This document shows positions 5,950 through 7,170 of a stretch of DNA of 7,170 bases, piece by piece. Below the pieces are notes generated by a model. That model did no database searches. It saw only the letters and a program-made list of their open reading frames with translations, and was not told where the DNA came from. This DNA is from Armatimonadota bacterium (GTDB lineage: Bacteria > Armatimonadota > UBA10988 > DTZQ01), in assembly GCA_012961305.1 (NCBI GenBank), contig DTZQ01000078.1:1-7170 (forward strand), written 5' to 3'. Every line of letters begins with the position of its first letter. Position 1 is the stretch's first letter. A program made the translations under genes and the position numbers.

Positions 5950-7170
5950 ATGAAATGGACTCGACGTGAATTCCTCAAGGCTGGAATGGGAGCCGTGGTG
6001 GGAGCCTCGCTGGCGCGGAAACAGGTTGAGGCTCAAACCCCGGCCCGTCCCAATATCCTGTTCATCATCACCGACCAGCAGCGCAAGGATGCTATGGGAG
6101 CCTACGGCAACCCCCTCCTGCGCACGCCCCATTTAGACCGCTTGGCCTCCGAGGGCATTCGTTTCGAGCACTTCTTCATCGCTGCCTTCCCCTGCTCGCC
6201 CTCCCGGGCCAGTTTCCTGACCGGCCTCTATCCCCACACTCACGGGGTTGTGGTCAACAACCTCATCCTCGACCCCAGCCTGCCCAACTTAGGTGCCCTG
6301 CTCCAGCAGGCTGGCTACCACACCGCCTGGATGGGCAAATGGCACCTGGCAGGGCCCAACCGCCTGGTGCGCGATGAGCAGGGTCGGGCGCTCAAACAGG
6401 AGCGGGCGCCGGCGGACGAACGCACTCCTCCCCTGCGATTGGGTTTCGAGACCGAAGTCTCCGCCGGGCTCCATTACCTCAACTACCTGCGCCAGTTGGG
6501 CCTGGAGGAACCACTGCCCGGCCGGAAAGTGCGCGGCGGGCATCACACCGTCATTCAGGACGGGCACTCCGTCATTCCCGAGGAGCATTTCGTCTCCGCC
6601 TTTCTGGCCAGGGAGGCGGTGAAGTTCTTAGAAGCCCAACGCGACGCAGAACGGCCCTTCTTCCTCGGCCTCTCCTTCCCCGGCCCGCACCGTCCCATGA
6701 CCCCGCCTGAACCCTGGGACAAACTCTACCACCCAGAGCAAATGGTGCTGCCGGCCAACCACCGGGACCTGATGACCCACAAACCACGCAGCCATCGGCA
6801 GTTCCATTGGTACATGCTGCGGGAGGGACTGAACCCCGCCAACTTGAAACGTTACCTGGTGTACGAGGAGGAAATGTGGGACCTGTTAGACCGGGGCCAC
6901 TTCGGGGAGCGGGAGTTCAAGGAGTTGATGGCCCACTACTACGGTTTCATCACCTACCTTGACCAATGGATTGGCTACGTGCTCGATGCGGTGGACCGCC
7001 TGGGCCTGCGCGACCGCACCATTGTCATCTTCACCTCCGACCACGGCGAGTTCATGGGCAGCCACGGCTGCATTTTCAAGGCCATGGCCATGTACGACGA
7101 ACTGATGAACGTTCCCTTCCTTCTGCGTTACCCGCCCCTTACGCATCACCCATCAAACATCAAACATCAA
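5950..7170 (+). CDS. Tat-exported type I sulfatase (partial, runs off the window)
   Basis: Sulfatase of the alkaline-phosphatase superfamily (PF00884 type), expected to hydrolyse a sulfate ester outside the cytoplasm; the substrate cannot be told from sequence. It opens with a Tat signal: T4-R5-R6-E7-F8-L9-K10, a hydrophobic stretch to about 21, and a likely cleavage after VEA (residue 28). The core begins RPNILFIITDQQ with metal ligand D42. The formylglycine site is C82-S-P-S-R86 followed by ASFLTG. Other catalytic landmarks are GKWHL (K130, H132), GPHRP (H246), SDHGE (D364, H365) and K377. The cysteine-type site needs a formylglycine-generating enzyme or anSME before export; neither is in view. 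The ATG at 5950 is chosen because the Tat motif starts directly after it, although no clear ribosome binding site precedes it. The frame is open at the last base (407 codons), short of the C-terminal subdomain. After FLLRYPPL it enters a 7-bp repeat, so the gene may be altered or broken there. Confidence 0.93.
   Translation, partial: MKWTRREFLKAGMGAVVGASLARKQVEAQTPARPNILFIITDQQRKDAMGAYGNPLLRTPHLDRLASEGIRFEHFFIAAFPCSPSRASFLTGLYPHTHGVVVNNLILDPSLPNLGALLQQAGYHTAWMGKWHLAGPNRLVRDEQGRALKQERAPADERTPPLRLGFETEVSAGLHYLNYLRQLGLEEPLPGRKVRGGHHTVIQDGHSVIPEEHFVSAFLAREAVKFLEAQRDAERPFFLGLSFPGPHRPMTPPEPWDKLYHPEQMVLPANHRDLMTHKPRSHRQFHWYMLREGLNPANLKRYLVYEEEMWDLLDRGHFGEREFKELMAHYYGFITYLDQWIGYVLDAVDRLGLRDRTIVIFTSDHGEFMGSHGCIFKAMAMYDELMNVPFLLRYPPLTHHPSNIKHQ
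7144..7170 (+). repeat. Heptanucleotide tandem repeat within the sulfatase frame
   Basis: CATCACC, CATCAAA, CATCAAA and CATCAA(...) follow one another with period 7 up to the last base. Because 7 is not a multiple of 3, each copy gained or lost would shift the reading frame; three copies (21 bp) restore it. The true length is unknown since the window ends inside the array. Confidence 0.8.

Noticed and set aside
5809..7149. Minus-strand open frames opposite the sulfatase (5809-6132, 6289-6588, 6572-6787, 6886-7149).
   Set aside because: The plus strand encodes a sulfatase with all core motifs in order across this whole span, and the opposite frames show no recognisable domains.

Overview
The window holds three genes and one unusually structured intergenic region. 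On the minus strand lie the start of rpoC (384 codons, cut by the left edge) and a complete rpoB, the two largest subunits of bacterial RNA polymerase, joined by a TAATG stop/start overlap. On the plus strand, pointing away from them, is a Tat-exported formylglycine-type sulfatase that runs off the right edge. The host is a bacterium of moderate GC content. The beta-prime N-terminus, the domain inserts and the Tat-sulfatase suggest a deep, little-studied phylum (Armatimonadota-, Chloroflexota- or Poribacteria-like). This placement is a low-confidence impression; no marker here settles it.

Layout: 1-1154 rpoC (minus, partial); 1154-5248 rpoB (minus; the frame is open to a GTG at 5296, but the ATG at 5248 has the good ribosome binding site); 5249-about 5660 a gene-free leader of roughly 410 nt; 5667-5695 a promoter with exact -35 and -10 consensus hexamers, a 17-nt spacer and an AT tract upstream; 5802-5877 three consecutive perfect hairpins; 5892-5915 a four-run G-quadruplex motif; 5950-7170 the sulfatase; 7144-7170 a heptanucleotide repeat inside the sulfatase frame, at the window edge.

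How it works together: rpoB and rpoC are one translationally coupled transcription unit. In many bacteria rpoB follows rplKAJL; here no ribosomal protein gene lies upstream, and rpoBC has its own strong promoter and a long leader. The sulfatase is a divergent neighbour with no evident functional link to RNA polymerase.

No wholly new system is obvious. The points most worth checking are a four-cysteine zinc-ribbon-like insert in the beta subunit at the site of the E. coli SI2/beta-i9 insertion, a second helical insert near the beta C-terminus, Met in place of a highly conserved Glu in the CPIETPEG motif, a dyad filling the spacer of the rpoB promoter, the hairpin/G-quadruplex block upstream of the sulfatase, and the 7-bp repeat within the sulfatase gene.
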